A DNA stretch of 64,000 nucleotides from Bombiscardovia coagulans (GTDB lineage Bacteria; Actinomycetota; Actinomycetes; Actinomycetales; Bifidobacteriaceae), in assembly GCF_002259585.1 (NCBI RefSeq), contig NZ_MWWS01000002.1, positions 62,001-126,000 on the forward strand, in the 5' to 3' direction. Shown one piece after another: positions 1 to 8,602 of this stretch. The stretch's first letter is position 1. Each line of letters opens with the position of its first letter. The notes beneath the pieces were generated by a model. That model saw only the letters and a list, made by a program, of their open reading frames with translations, did not search any database and was not told the DNA's origin. The translations under genes and the position numbers were made by a program.

Positions 1-1184
1 ACAACAACAATCCACGGTGACAGACAACCAACAATAGTAGCCCTGCTGTAGGTAGTTATCGATTCCGTCAAGTCAACACCCACATTTTTTAATCGATACC
101 GTCCCAGCGAACCGTCTGAACAAATAAACGCAACACTCAAACTTATCAAAACCACTGCTGCTGAAATCACCAGACCCAAAAACGCACTAGCAAAACTTTT
201 AATAAGGTTGCCTTGTATCGTTTGCAAACCATCGTGTTTCATTGTTGAGATAAGACCATAACCTTTGCTATGGAGCAGCGTGAATAATGACACTACAGCA
301 CAGATACAAACCGGCGTAAGGAGTAAAAGCATCTTCATAACTGGGTTAGTAACAGCTTCTGGGAATAACCCGAAAATAGGTAACAAAGGAAGGTCATGCG
401 ATTGACCTGACCAAAGGGTAAAACTCGCCAAATCGCCAACATAAAACCCACCGCCAGCCAGCCAAGACGAAGCCCATATTGTCAAATTTGGCAACCAAAC
501 AAGTGCAGCTAAAGAGCTCAACACTCTCGAATTAGTTCCCATCTGGGCCAGAATAAAAATCCGTCCCACTGCATCATGATAGAGGATAACCCACGAAATT
601 ACAGTGCCAAAAGCAACGATGGTGAATAATGCAAGCAAGATGGCTGCCATTGATATTGCAATCTTTACAGTACGGCGTAAGCTAAAAGGAAGCTTCAGGT
701 AGCCTGCGTATAGCTTGGTCATCTTCCATTGATTGCCTGTAAACGCTGCAATTGCATAAGAAAAAAGATAAATTGTCAGAGCTTTTAACTCTATGACGGT
801 AGTGGTATCAACCAGCACAATACCCGAAACTTGCTGGAGAAGAAAAGTGACTAACAACCACAACAATCCTCCGCTGAGCATGGCTGTCCAGCTCATACCA
901 AATTTCCGGATACAGGCTGTTGCAAGAGATACCAGTACAATTGTTAAACCGAGTGGCATGATAGTGAGCGTCAGCGCGCCAGCAGTAAATCCACTCCCCT
1001 GACTCAGTAAGACGATCGCCTGTGTGATCGGAAGGGCTTGATCAGTAAGAGCGGTTCCACCCTCCTCCATGGATATGAGAAGGAACATGAGAGAGACACA
1101 AGAACCTATGGTTACTATGTAGACAACCAAGGTTGCAGCAGCGGCGTATATGCCGTTCAAACATTTTTTAACTGTTGAACTCAT
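1..1184 (-). CDS. DUF6350 family membrane protein, 3' end cut by window edge
   Basis: An uninterrupted leftward frame runs from an ATG at 1184 to the left edge, giving 394 residues with no stop, so the C-terminus is missing. The protein is very hydrophobic, with about eight to nine membrane segments (for example residues 13-37, 50-90, 103-127, 173-202, 286-304 and 330-355). The motif VWLPNL at 229-234, followed by GGGFYVG at 244-250 and LPLLPIFGLFP at 265-275, is what I recognise from the actinobacterial DUF6350 family. Its function is not established. It starts 26 bp after apt and probably shares that transcript. In other actinobacteria a DUF6350 gene often precedes purH, which could lie just outside the window; that is inference. 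Confidence 0.8.
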   Translation of the reverse strand, partial: MSSTVKKCLNGIYAAAATLVVYIVTIGSCVSLMFLLISMEEGGTALTDQALPITQAIVLLSQGSGFTAGALTLTIMPLGLTIVLVSLATACIRKFGMSWTAMLSGGLLWLLVTFLLQQVSGIVLVDTTTVIELKALTIYLFSYAIAAFTGNQWKMTKLYAGYLKLPFSLRRTVKIAISMAAILLALFTIVAFGTVISWVILYHDAVGRIFILAQMGTNSRVLSSLAALVWLPNLTIWASSWLAGGGFYVGDLASFTLWSGQSHDLPLLPIFGLFPEAVTNPVMKMLLLLTPVCICAVVSLFTLLHSKGYGLISTMKHDGLQTIQGNLIKSFASAFLGLVISAAVVLISLSVAFICSDGSLGRYRLKNVGVDLTESITTYSRATIVGCLSPWIVV

Positions 1185-1210
1185 GTTCTCTACGTTCTGT
1201 GTCGTTCTGC

Positions 1211-1795
1211 CTACGCAGGCATGGAAACAAGTGTAGAAGTCGGATACTCACTCAATAGCTCTCGACCGTGGAGTCCCTCCAACTCCATAACGAAGCTGAA
1301 ACCAGCGACTTTGCCCCCAGCCCTTTGTATGAGTTGTGCTGCAGCATCGGCTGATCCACCAGTAGCAATGAGATCATCAACTATCAGGACCCTGTCGCCA
1401 TGGGACAAGGCATTCTCTTCCATCTCAATGGTAGAAGTCCCGTATTCAAGCGAATACTCCTGGGAAAGAGTTGTTGGGGGTAATTTACCACTTTTTCGTA
1501 GTGCTATAAAACCTTTACCAAGACTGCTAGCAATGTGCGGCCCGAGTAAAAATCCCCGAGCCTCCAAACCTGCAACAGCATCGAACTTGTCTGCTTCAAC
1601 CGGTAAGGCTGCAAGCATAGCTTGGTTGATAATTGACAAACCCTGAGGATCTGCTAATGCGGGAAGGAAGTCTCTGAATAGTATGCCTTCTTTAGGAAAG
1701 TCTGCGACACTACGAAAAAGAGAAACCACGTACTGTGCGTCCTGCTCACCTACAGCGCTAAGCTGCTGAATAGAAATGTCGCCGATTTGGGCCAT
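1211..1795 (-). CDS. apt: Adenine phosphoribosyltransferase
   Basis: This cytosolic purine-salvage enzyme makes AMP from adenine and PRPP. The 194-residue protein has the usual family length. It carries the PRPP-binding loop VLIVDDLIATGGSA at 136-149 and the purine-site segment AGLEARGF at 75-82, both typical of type I phosphoribosyltransferases of the Apt group. The N-terminal FPKEGILFRDF at 33-43 also matches Apt. It lies downstream of yajC with a gap of about 100 bp and just upstream of the DUF6350 gene, all leftward. No purine riboswitch is evident before it. Identification is firm. Confidence 0.95.
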   Translation of the reverse strand: MAQIGDISIQQLSAVGEQDAQYVVSLFRSVADFPKEGILFRDFLPALADPQGLSIINQAMLAALPVEADKFDAVAGLEARGFLLGPHIASSLGKGFIALRKSGKLPPTTLSQEYSLEYGTSTIEMEENALSHGDRVLIVDDLIATGGSADAAAQLIQRAGGKVAGFSFVMELEGLHGRELLSEYPTSTLVSMPA

Positions 1796-1897
1796 TATCT
1801 TCTTTCCTTGTTAAATCTGTTGGCAAGAAAACCATCTGCATGTATTGCAAGCATGCAAACTAAGGTTAATAAACTAACGATAGTGAAACGTATACAA

Positions 1898-2317
1898 CTA
1901 CTTCTTAGCTGGTGCGCTGTCTTCTGAATCGACAGCACTATCATTGACTTTCACAGAATCGTTCGAAGATGGGGTTTCGCTATCTGAAGCTACCTGCTTA
2001 GGATTGCCCTGCTCGTCTACTTCATCATCATGGACATACGCTGGTACGATTGGAGGCTCAGTGATAGCTTGAATCCGCCAACGTGACTTCGTTCCTTCAG
2101 AATCGATAACTACCTGTTCCTTTTCTAAATCAATAGAAACAACGGTCCCAAGGAGACCTGATGCTGTTGAAACTTCTTGTCCTGGCTGCAAGGAGGTTCG
2201 GAAATTTTCTAGGCTTTGTTGCCTCTGCTTCGTTTTCTTTGATGACCACCAAGTCATTGCAAACATGAGCACAATGATGAGAATAAGAAAAAGCATGGAT
2301 GATAGACTTGACTGCAT
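1898..2317 (-). CDS. yajC: Preprotein translocase accessory subunit YajC
   Basis: YajC is a small inner-membrane partner of the SecDF-YajC complex that assists protein export. The 139-residue protein has one N-terminal membrane helix (about 8-24) followed by a basic stop-transfer segment and the YajC core, with LQPGQEVSTASGLLGTVVSI at 43-62. The last 50 residues form an acidic Ser/Asp-rich tail ending in a short Ala-Lys stretch, longer than in the E. coli protein. It follows ruvB by 70 bp. secD and secF, which often follow yajC, are not in this window; apt comes next instead. Confidence 0.9.
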   Translation of the reverse strand: MQSSLSSMLFLILIIVLMFAMTWWSSKKTKQRQQSLENFRTSLQPGQEVSTASGLLGTVVSIDLEKEQVVIDSEGTKSRWRIQAITEPPIVPAYVHDDEVDEQGNPKQVASDSETPSSNDSVKVNDSAVDSEDSAPAKK

Positions 2318-2387
2318 TTATGGCTCCTTGCCGTATCAGTTGAGGGCGAGCACGAGTTCGGATGCCCTATGCACTGGAAAAATAATT

Positions 2388-3473
2388 CTAGAACGACTTC
2401 ATGACATCTTCAGGAGCTGACAGCCCTAGATGAGTCCACGCTTTTTTCGTTGCAATCCTACCTTTAGGAGTTCTCACTAAGAATCCTTCTCTAACAAGAT
2501 AAGGTTCGCAAACAGTCTGAACAGTTTCAGCTTCTTCTCCAACCATGGCAGATAAATTACTAAGACCAACTGGTCCGCCATCAAAACTAGTAACAATGGT
2601 ACGCAATACAGCTAAATCTAGTCTGTCTAGTCCTTCAGAGTCAATCTGATAGAGCGAAAGAGCTGATTTGACATCCTCATAATCTACCTTTGATAGATCA
2701 TGGACAATAGCCCAATCGCGAACCCTGCGAAGCAGCCTGTTCGCTATACGTGGAGTTCCTCGCGATCGTTTTGCTAATTCAGAACAAGCTGTTTGAGTTA
2801 TATGCAGATCTAAAACAGTTGCAGAACGCTCTACGAGCTTTTCTAACTCTGAAGCAGGATAGAAATCAAGATGAGCCGTAAAACCAAAACGTGCACGGAG
2901 GGGAGAAGGTAGCATACCCTCACGAGTGGTAGCACCGATCACAGTGAACCGAGGTAACGTAAGAGGAATTGATGAAGCACCTGGCCCCTTACCAACCATA
3001 ACATCTACTCGGAAATCTTCCATAGCAATATACAGAAGCTCTTCCGCAGCACGTGGTAGTCGGTGAATTTCATCAAGAAAGAGCACTTCACCTGATTCTA
3101 GAGAGCTCAAAATAGAAGCCAGATCTCCAGCATGCTGAATAGCCGGACCTGAAGTAACGCGGATGGGCACTCCAAGTTCGTGGGAGACAATCATGGCTAA
3201 AGTAGTTTTACCAAGGCCTGGTGGCCCCGCTAACAGTATATGATCTGGCGGCACATCTCTTTTACGCGCTGCCTCTAAGAACAGTTCAAGTTGAGCTTTA
3301 AGACGAGGTTGACCTATAAACCCTTCCAACGTATTAGGTCTGAGTTCCTCATCACTCACAGAGTCATCATCCAAAGGTGCGGCAGACACCATACGCAAAG
3401 ATGCATCTTCGGAATGTGAGTTGTTTAAACCCTTGAGTGTATTCATAGAGTCACTGTTACTGGCGAAAGTCAT
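2388..3473 (-). CDS. ruvB: Holliday junction branch migration ATPase RuvB
   Basis: RuvB is the hexameric motor that drives branch migration of Holliday junctions with RuvA. The 361-residue protein has an AAA+ core with Walker A GPPGLGKT at 83-90, Walker B LFLDEIHR at 131-138, sensor 1 IGATTREG at 179-186 and the arginine-finger region PLRARFG at 191-197, then a C-terminal winged-helix domain. An N-terminal extension of about 40 residues precedes the usual start of the family. Its ATG overlaps the ruvA stop (ATGA at 3471-3474 on the reverse strand), so ruvA and ruvB are translationally coupled. A LexA box upstream of ruvA should govern both. Confidence 0.97.
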   Translation of the reverse strand: MTFASNSDSMNTLKGLNNSHSEDASLRMVSAAPLDDDSVSDEELRPNTLEGFIGQPRLKAQLELFLEAARKRDVPPDHILLAGPPGLGKTTLAMIVSHELGVPIRVTSGPAIQHAGDLASILSSLESGEVLFLDEIHRLPRAAEELLYIAMEDFRVDVMVGKGPGASSIPLTLPRFTVIGATTREGMLPSPLRARFGFTAHLDFYPASELEKLVERSATVLDLHITQTACSELAKRSRGTPRIANRLLRRVRDWAIVHDLSKVDYEDVKSALSLYQIDSEGLDRLDLAVLRTIVTSFDGGPVGLSNLSAMVGEEAETVQTVCEPYLVREGFLVRTPKGRIATKKAWTHLGLSAPEDVMKSF

Positions 3474-4078
3474 CAGCGTCCCCTATCTAAAGATGCCAGA
3501 GAAGCTTTCAGCACCTGTGGTACATCTTCTTTCTTGAGAGGAAGTTGGTAGTCTCCGTCTTGGCAAATCCTGCGAACTACTTTTTGAGCTTCGGCTTGCT
3601 GCCAGCCAAGAGATTGTAGTCCTTCGACCACTTGTTGACTACCTTCATCCACAATCTCAGTGTTGACATCGTCGCTAGAAACGTTCATTTTGCCTGAAAG
3701 TTCAAGGATGATTTTTTGTGCTCCCTTCTTACCCAAGCCCGGAGCACTCGACAGAGCAGCAACATCTCCCTCAGAGACAGCCTTCGTAAGCATTGTAGGA
3801 GTTAGCGTTGAGAGCAGGGACAATGCAACTTTAGGGCCCACACCACTCACTTTTTGGAGCTGGATAAACAGTTGCTTTGATGAAGTGGCCAGAAAACCAT
3901 ACAAGGTTATGTTGTCATTGGCAACATTAAGGTATGTATAAATACGAACTTGATTTCCTGTATGCATGGTAGATAAATCTGAGCTAGGCATACGAACTTC
4001 GAACCCGACTCCACCCACGTCGATAACAGCGCAGCCAACCTCAATGAGCGCTACAGACCCTGTAAGCATAGCCAACAT
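3473..4078 (-). CDS. ruvA: Holliday junction DNA helicase subunit RuvA
   Basis: RuvA is the tetrameric junction-binding protein that loads RuvB. The 201 residues show the three expected domains: an N-terminal OB fold (1-64), two helix-hairpin-helix motifs (VSGVGPKVA at 77-85 and [12 protein letters not shown] at 112-123), and a C-terminal RuvB-contacting three-helix domain after a linker near 135-150. A GAGG ribosome-binding site lies seven bases before the ATG. The 84-bp gap between ruvC and ruvA contains a perfect LexA palindrome, which suggests that ruvAB have their own SOS promoter apart from ruvC. Confidence 0.96.
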   Translation of the reverse strand: MLAMLTGSVALIEVGCAVIDVGGVGFEVRMPSSDLSTMHTGNQVRIYTYLNVANDNITLYGFLATSSKQLFIQLQKVSGVGPKVALSLLSTLTPTMLTKAVSEGDVAALSSAPGLGKKGAQKIILELSGKMNVSSDDVNTEIVDEGSQQVVEGLQSLGWQQAEAQKVVRRICQDGDYQLPLKKEDVPQVLKASLASLDRGR

Positions 4079-4141
4079 GATACTGCCTCAATTCCTCTGC
4101 TTTCTTCGACTCTCTGCATGCGCAGTTGAGCGACAACACAA

Positions 4142-4157
4142 TCGAACACCTGTTCGA
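4142..4157. promoter_or_regulatory. LexA (SOS) box upstream of ruvA
   Basis: The 16 bases TCGAACACCTGTTCGA form a perfect inverted repeat TCGAAC-N4-GTTCGA, the mycobacterial/actinobacterial LexA operator consensus. It sits between the ruvC stop (4163) and the ruvA start (4078), so it would control ruvAB separately from ruvC. No convincing -10/-35 pair was found around it. Confidence 0.85.
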
Positions 4158-4162
4158 TTAGC

Positions 4163-4744
4163 CTACATGCCTCGTTGGACCGAACCTTGCAATTGACTCT
4201 TTTGTTGTGCAAGTGCCCACTGCCGTTGTGCTCGAGTGAGGTGTTGTTCGCGTTCGCCACCTTGGAGGGCGCCTGACGGTCGTAAAGCATGACAAATTGC
4301 TTGTGCCAGTGCATCAGCAGCATCTGCGGGCTTGGGCAAACAATTCAGTCTTAGAATTTTGGCAACCATTCGCTCAACTTGAATTTTCTCAGCTTTTCCA
4401 TTACCGGTGACTGCCAGCTTTACTTCTGTGGGCGTATGCAAAGCTACCGGAATTCCTCTTTGCGCTGCGGCTAACATAGCCATTCCAGCTGCTTGAGCTG
4501 TTCCTAAAACAGTATTTCTATTAGCTTGAGCAAACACTCGTTCAATAGAAACTACGTCAGGACTGTACTCATCCAAATGTTGGACCAAGCCATTGTATAT
4601 ATGTAATAAGCGCAAATCCTGCGACTGTTCCGGGTCAGATCTCACTACACTGACATGAACATAACATAATTTACGCGAATCCTTAGCCTCAATGACGCCG
4701 ACCCCACAGCGTGTGAGGCCGGGATCGACGCCACATATAATCAC
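4163..4744 (-). CDS. ruvC: Holliday junction endonuclease RuvC
   Basis: RuvC is the dimeric resolvase that cleaves Holliday junctions after RuvAB branch migration. The 193-residue protein has an RNase H-like fold with the acidic catalytic residues visible: D7 in [11 protein letters not shown]68 in SIERVF, and D141/D144 in KPADAADAL. The last 35 residues, rich in Gln and Arg, extend beyond the usual end. It starts six bases after the YebC-type gene and is probably co-transcribed with it, whereas an SOS box lies downstream of it, before ruvA. Confidence 0.96.
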   Translation of the reverse strand: MIICGVDPGLTRCGVGVIEAKDSRKLCYVHVSVVRSDPEQSQDLRLLHIYNGLVQHLDEYSPDVVSIERVFAQANRNTVLGTAQAAGMAMLAAAQRGIPVALHTPTEVKLAVTGNGKAEKIQVERMVAKILRLNCLPKPADAADALAQAICHALRPSGALQGGEREQHLTRAQRQWALAQQKSQLQGSVQRGM

Positions 4745-4749
4745 AACTG

Positions 4750-5505
4750 CTATTCCTCTTCTAGCTGAGCCATGACTTCGTCACTAGCAGTCCAGTTGCT
4801 ATAAATATTCTGGACATCATCCAGATCATCTAAGGTGTCAATCAGCTTTGACACCTTATGTGCTGCTTCGAGATCAAGAGTGACCTCTGTCTTAGGGTTG
4901 AGGACCAAATCAGCAGAATCGTAATCAATCCCGGCATCTTGAAGGGCCTTTCGGACCGGAACTAAGTCACTGGGATCAGTAATGACGGTGTACACATCAC
5001 CATTGTCTTGAACATCTTCAGCACCAGCTTCTGCTGCTTTCTCAAAAACAGTATCAAAATCTGTTCCTTCAGCTGGAACTTCTATTTGACCCTGACGCTC
5101 AAAGTTAAAAGAAACTGAACCGTTCTGTGCTAGGGAACCACCGTTTTTGGTAAGACTGGAACGCACTTCAGCAGCTGCACGGTTGCGATTATCAGTCAAG
5201 CACTCAATGATCAACCCGACACCTGCTGGCGCGTAACCTTCATAAACTATTGATTCATAGTTAGCTGCACCAGCTTCTTCGCCTGAACCACGCTTGACTG
5301 CTCGAGTAATATTATCGGCAGGAACAGAAGATTTCTTTGCCTTAACGATAGCATCATAGAGCGTAGGATTTCCATCTGGATCGCCGCCGCCTGTACGCGC
5401 GGCAATTTCAATGTTCTTAATCAACTTTGCGAAGAGCTTCCCGCGCTTAGCGTCGATGGCAGCCTTCTTGTGCTTAGTGGTCGCCCACTTCGAATGCCCT
5501 GACAT
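4750..5505 (-). CDS. YebC/PmpR (TACO1) family factor
   Basis: The family is known both as a DNA-binding regulator (PmpR) and, more recently, as a ribosome-associated factor that helps translate difficult sequences such as polyproline stretches. The 251-residue protein has the standard length and opening, [20 protein letters not shown] at 1-20, followed by the three-domain YebC pattern with [13 protein letters not shown]-type residues near the centre. It heads the leftward set YebC-ruvC, a conserved neighbourhood in many bacteria. The choice between transcriptional and translational function cannot be made from sequence. Confidence 0.93.
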   Translation of the reverse strand: MSGHSKWATTKHKKAAIDAKRGKLFAKLIKNIEIAARTGGGDPDGNPTLYDAIVKAKKSSVPADNITRAVKRGSGEEAGAANYESIVYEGYAPAGVGLIIECLTDNRNRAAAEVRSSLTKNGGSLAQNGSVSFNFERQGQIEVPAEGTDFDTVFEKAAEAGAEDVQDNGDVYTVITDPSDLVPVRKALQDAGIDYDSADLVLNPKTEVTLDLEAAHKVSKLIDTLDDLDDVQNIYSNWTASDEVMAQLEEE

Positions 5506-5623
5506 AATGCTCCTGACCGTACGTGTACATGTAAACTTCGGTTTATTCTATGTGTTCTTGTTGACAACACTTGCCTGTCAGCCAAGTTAGACTGGCTGGA
5601 TCTCACCTAACCTGATGTCCCTG

Positions 5624-6838
5624 CTAAGAACTGAGTGTCTCATCTGATTGTTGAAGAGCTTCCCCATACACTGACAAAATTTGTTCAGTCACTAGTTTCC
5701 AGTCATAACACGTAGACCGTTCTTGGCCTAATCTACCAAGAGACCCTTTCAAATCCATATCAGATAAAACTAATGCAACCTGTTCAGCGCAAGCGACACT
5801 GTCACCAACACCAAAGTGCAACATGCTTGTTCCTTTTTGAGAAACAGCCAAAAAAGCAGGTAAATCAGAAGCGACAACAGGACAACCTGCTGCCATAGCC
5901 TCTACTAGGACAATACCGAACGATTCTCCACCTATCTGTGGAGCGACGTAAACATCCAAACTTTTGTATAAGGAAGCCTTATCTTCGTCAGAAATACGCC
6001 CTAAAAATTCTAGGTGATTTTCTAAACTAGGGCTCACCGAACGAGCTATACGTCTGGCTTCTTCCTCACCATCACCAGCACACAAGAACCGAGCTCCGGG
6101 TCGTGTCGAAAGAATATGCAAAGCCGCCTGAGCAAATACACGAAAGCCTTTGCGCTCTTCTGCCATCCTCCCCAAGAAACCAATGGTAGGCCGTTCTGAA
6201 GTTCCCTGCCACTCGGGCTTACTTTTCGCTCGAGCGAAAAAACCTGTATCTATACCATTAGGAATGATACGCAATCCTATATCATCAGATAAGTAGTGAC
6301 TGGCAGTGTCGAAAGCCGATTGACTGACGCATATACCTTCTTTGATATTAGAGAGGTTAGCTCGCAAATATGGTTTAGCAATTTTGAGGGCCAAGGGGTA
6401 CGAGTCAAAAGCCGCATGAAATGTTGCTACATATGGACATGGAGAGAAACCTGGAATAAGAGGTTTATGACTGAGACTTGGCACCTCTGGCTCATGAAGG
6501 TGAAGGATATCAAAGTGTCCTTGGCGAACCCACCGGCGAGTCAGGCGGCCAGCAACACCGAAATAACTCAAATGCGCCACTGAGCCGTTATACGGTATGG
6601 AAAACGACGAACCTGTAGTGTGGACCCATAATGGCATATCTTCTGTTCGACGGCCAGGAGCAAGTACTTCCACACGATGCCCTAATGCCAATAGTTGCTG
6701 AGCTAAATCTCGAATATGCAGCTGCACTCCCCCAGGCGTTTCAAAAGAATAAGGAGAAATAATACCAACTTTTAATTTACGTCCGTGAAGTGGATCGGCT
6801 GTGCCGGTAGAAGGAAGTTCGCTGTGAAGATTCATCAC
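5624..6838 (-). CDS. pimA: Phosphatidyl-myo-inositol mannosyltransferase (GT4), PimA-like
   Basis: PimA adds the first mannose from GDP-mannose to phosphatidylinositol on the cytosolic face of the membrane. The 404-residue GT-B protein has the glycine-rich acceptor loop ETPGGVQLH at 33-41, HEPEVPS at 115-121, the linker NGIDTGFF at 194-201, and the GT4 EX7E pair E305/E313 in GGESFGIVLVEAMAAG. Translation may begin at the GTG at 6838, which overlaps the patA stop, or at the ATG three bases on; both are coupled to patA. The order pgsA-patA-pimA is a typical actinobacterial phosphatidylinositol-mannoside operon. The exact lipid product in this organism is inferred. Confidence 0.88.
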   Translation of the reverse strand: MMNLHSELPSTGTADPLHGRKLKVGIISPYSFETPGGVQLHIRDLAQQLLALGHRVEVLAPGRRTEDMPLWVHTTGSSFSIPYNGSVAHLSYFGVAGRLTRRWVRQGHFDILHLHEPEVPSLSHKPLIPGFSPCPYVATFHAAFDSYPLALKIAKPYLRANLSNIKEGICVSQSAFDTASHYLSDDIGLRIIPNGIDTGFFARAKSKPEWQGTSERPTIGFLGRMAEERKGFRVFAQAALHILSTRPGARFLCAGDGEEEARRIARSVSPSLENHLEFLGRISDEDKASLYKSLDVYVAPQIGGESFGIVLVEAMAAGCPVVASDLPAFLAVSQKGTSMLHFGVGDSVACAEQVALVLSDMDLKGSLGRLGQERSTCYDWKLVTEQILSVYGEALQQSDETLSS

Positions 6839-7842
6839 TTACTCTCCTTAGGTGAACACTGCACTTGTGAGGTATGACCTTCTATGTAATCTCGCACGTA
6901 CCCGGGAACATGATGTAGACGTGTCAAGTCTAAATCTTCGACGAATATGGGTTGCATCATATGCCAGTCTTGTGGCCATTCTCGGATACCAGCTGACCAC
7001 TGATCCACCCAAGCCTGAGTGAGATCCTGTACAGCTTGTTCACGAGGTAGTTGTAAGTATGGCCGGATATCTATAGGCCCATCTACTTGGCAGACATATC
7101 CGAAAGCGTTATGAGCACGCTTTCGTTGTTCAGCATGCAAAGGTTCCCTGTGCATGCTGACTGTATAGAGGGGCTGTTCTGCATCTAACGCCATCACTGC
7201 CGGTCCTGCTGCGACACGGATAATAGAGTCGAAGGCACGGACGAAAACCCCATTGCGGCTCAGATCACGATCCGCGAGTAGAGGAATAACTTGTCCAGGT
7301 TGCTTGGCTGTTTCTACCAGATCGGCCATCAATCCCGATTGTCCTGTCAACAAAATATGCATACCAAGCTCACGCCTAATATCAATAAATGTCTGAAGCA
7401 ATTCTGGATCTGCTAGGCGTTCAGCAACCGTTGTAACTGGTCCTATATCATGACTTGCCCAAAAGCCAACGTAGTCCCAATTACCTTGATGACCAGTTGC
7501 TATCGGTAGTGCTCCGTCTTTTAATTGGGCTAAAGCTGGATAGGGAAATCCGCTACCTTCTGGCCGAACCCTAGCTAACAGTTCCTCCTTGTTTCGGGCA
7601 CCGACTGTAAAAGCCTCACAAAAGTATGAAAAGTACGACCTCAGAGCCTCTCGACTAGTTCGTCTGAGCTGAGCCTCGGGCACATCGCCTAACACATGTT
7701 TCAGGTTTCGCTCCAGCTGATGGACATTGCTCAAATGAAGGAACCATACTACATCTGCCGCAATATCAAAAAGACCACGAGCCAATCGTTCGGGAATCCA
7801 ACGAGAACAACGAACAAAGGTCACTAGTATCTTCGAAAGCAT
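6835..7842 (-). CDS. Phosphatidylinositol mannoside acyltransferase, LpxL/HtrB family
   Basis: This family transfers an acyl chain from acyl-CoA or ACP to a glycolipid; the actinobacterial member PatA acylates the mannose of PIM. The 335-residue protein has an amphipathic N-terminus and the LpxL-type catalytic motif HxxxxD as H118-QGNW-D123, plus a conserved arginine segment further on (PLLADRDLSRNGV). It begins four bases after the pgsA stop and overlaps the pimA start, so the three genes form one operon. The context supports PatA rather than a lipid A enzyme, since this is a Gram-positive background. Confidence 0.87.
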   Translation of the reverse strand: MLSKILVTFVRCSRWIPERLARGLFDIAADVVWFLHLSNVHQLERNLKHVLGDVPEAQLRRTSREALRSYFSYFCEAFTVGARNKEELLARVRPEGSGFPYPALAQLKDGALPIATGHQGNWDYVGFWASHDIGPVTTVAERLADPELLQTFIDIRRELGMHILLTGQSGLMADLVETAKQPGQVIPLLADRDLSRNGVFVRAFDSIIRVAAGPAVMALDAEQPLYTVSMHREPLHAEQRKRAHNAFGYVCQVDGPIDIRPYLQLPREQAVQDLTQAWVDQWSAGIREWPQDWHMMQPIFVEDLDLTRLHHVPGYVRDYIEGHTSQVQCSPKESK

Positions 7843-7846
7843 ACTG

Positions 7847-8518
7847 TCACTCGTGACTGGGGTCTGCGGGCTGTGGAGAGCGACCCATATCTGTTCTCAC
7901 TTTGCGAATACGCTGCCACACGGTAACCAGCCCGAGCACATCTAAAAGTAACAGAAAACAAGTAAGCCAAGCCAAAGACAAGCCAGCCCCTGTCATCGCC
8001 ATACCCACGAAAATAATCACCAGTCTGTCTGACCGAGTAGCAATGCCATTTTTCGCTTCAAAGCCTTCAGCCTCAGCCCGGGCTCGTGTATATGACGTAA
8101 CAAAAGATGTCATAATAGCGAACAAGGCGGCCGCCATACCAACCTGTGCCCAAACATCCTGTCCAGAGTGCCCTGCTGCAATCCACTCCAACTCATGCTT
8201 ACGCATATAGATGATAACTGCCACCAACACAGCCCAATCAGCAATTCGGTCCAAGGTTGAGTCCAAAAAAGCTCCGAACTGAGTACCGCCACCAGTCATA
8301 GCAGCTACAGACCCATCCAGAGAATCAAAGGCTACTAGGATTGCTAAAACAATGGCCCCTGGTAGTAACCAGCCTGTAAAACCGGTGATGAATGATACTA
8401 TGACCGTACCAACAGCACCGATGATAGTAACGCCGTTGGCCGTTATTCCCATTGTAATGAGCCCACGAGCAATAGGTTCAATTGCACGCTTCCACGGACC
8501 TCGTAAATGCTCAAACAT
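7847..8518 (-). CDS. pgsA: CDP-alcohol phosphatidyltransferase, probable phosphatidylinositol phosphate synthase
   Basis: This family condenses CDP-diacylglycerol with inositol-1-phosphate in actinobacteria. The 223-residue integral membrane protein has about six helices. The CDP-alcohol motif (D-x2-D-G-x2-A-R-x8-G-x3-D-x3-D) is present as D65, D68, G69, A72, G82, D86 and D90, but the Arg after A72 is replaced by Ala (A73); the codon reads GCT. The four metal-binding Asp are intact. The gene leads into patA (four-base gap) and pimA and follows thrS by 84 bp. A HIT-family gene that I recall between thrS and pgsA in several actinobacteria is absent. Confidence 0.85.
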   Translation of the reverse strand: MFEHLRGPWKRAIEPIARGLITMGITANGVTIIGAVGTVIVSFITGFTGWLLPGAIVLAILVAFDSLDGSVAAMTGGGTQFGAFLDSTLDRIADWAVLVAVIIYMRKHELEWIAAGHSGQDVWAQVGMAAALFAIMTSFVTSYTRARAEAEGFEAKNGIATRSDRLVIIFVGMAMTGAGLSLAWLTCFLLLLDVLGLVTVWQRIRKVRTDMGRSPQPADPSHE

Positions 8519-8602
8519 TCCTCACCTCAGATTGGATGTGCTTCAATTTCTCCCGGCAGGCTGCTGCTGCCAGCATTGTCTAGCAACAGCAGCTTTCTCG
8601 TA

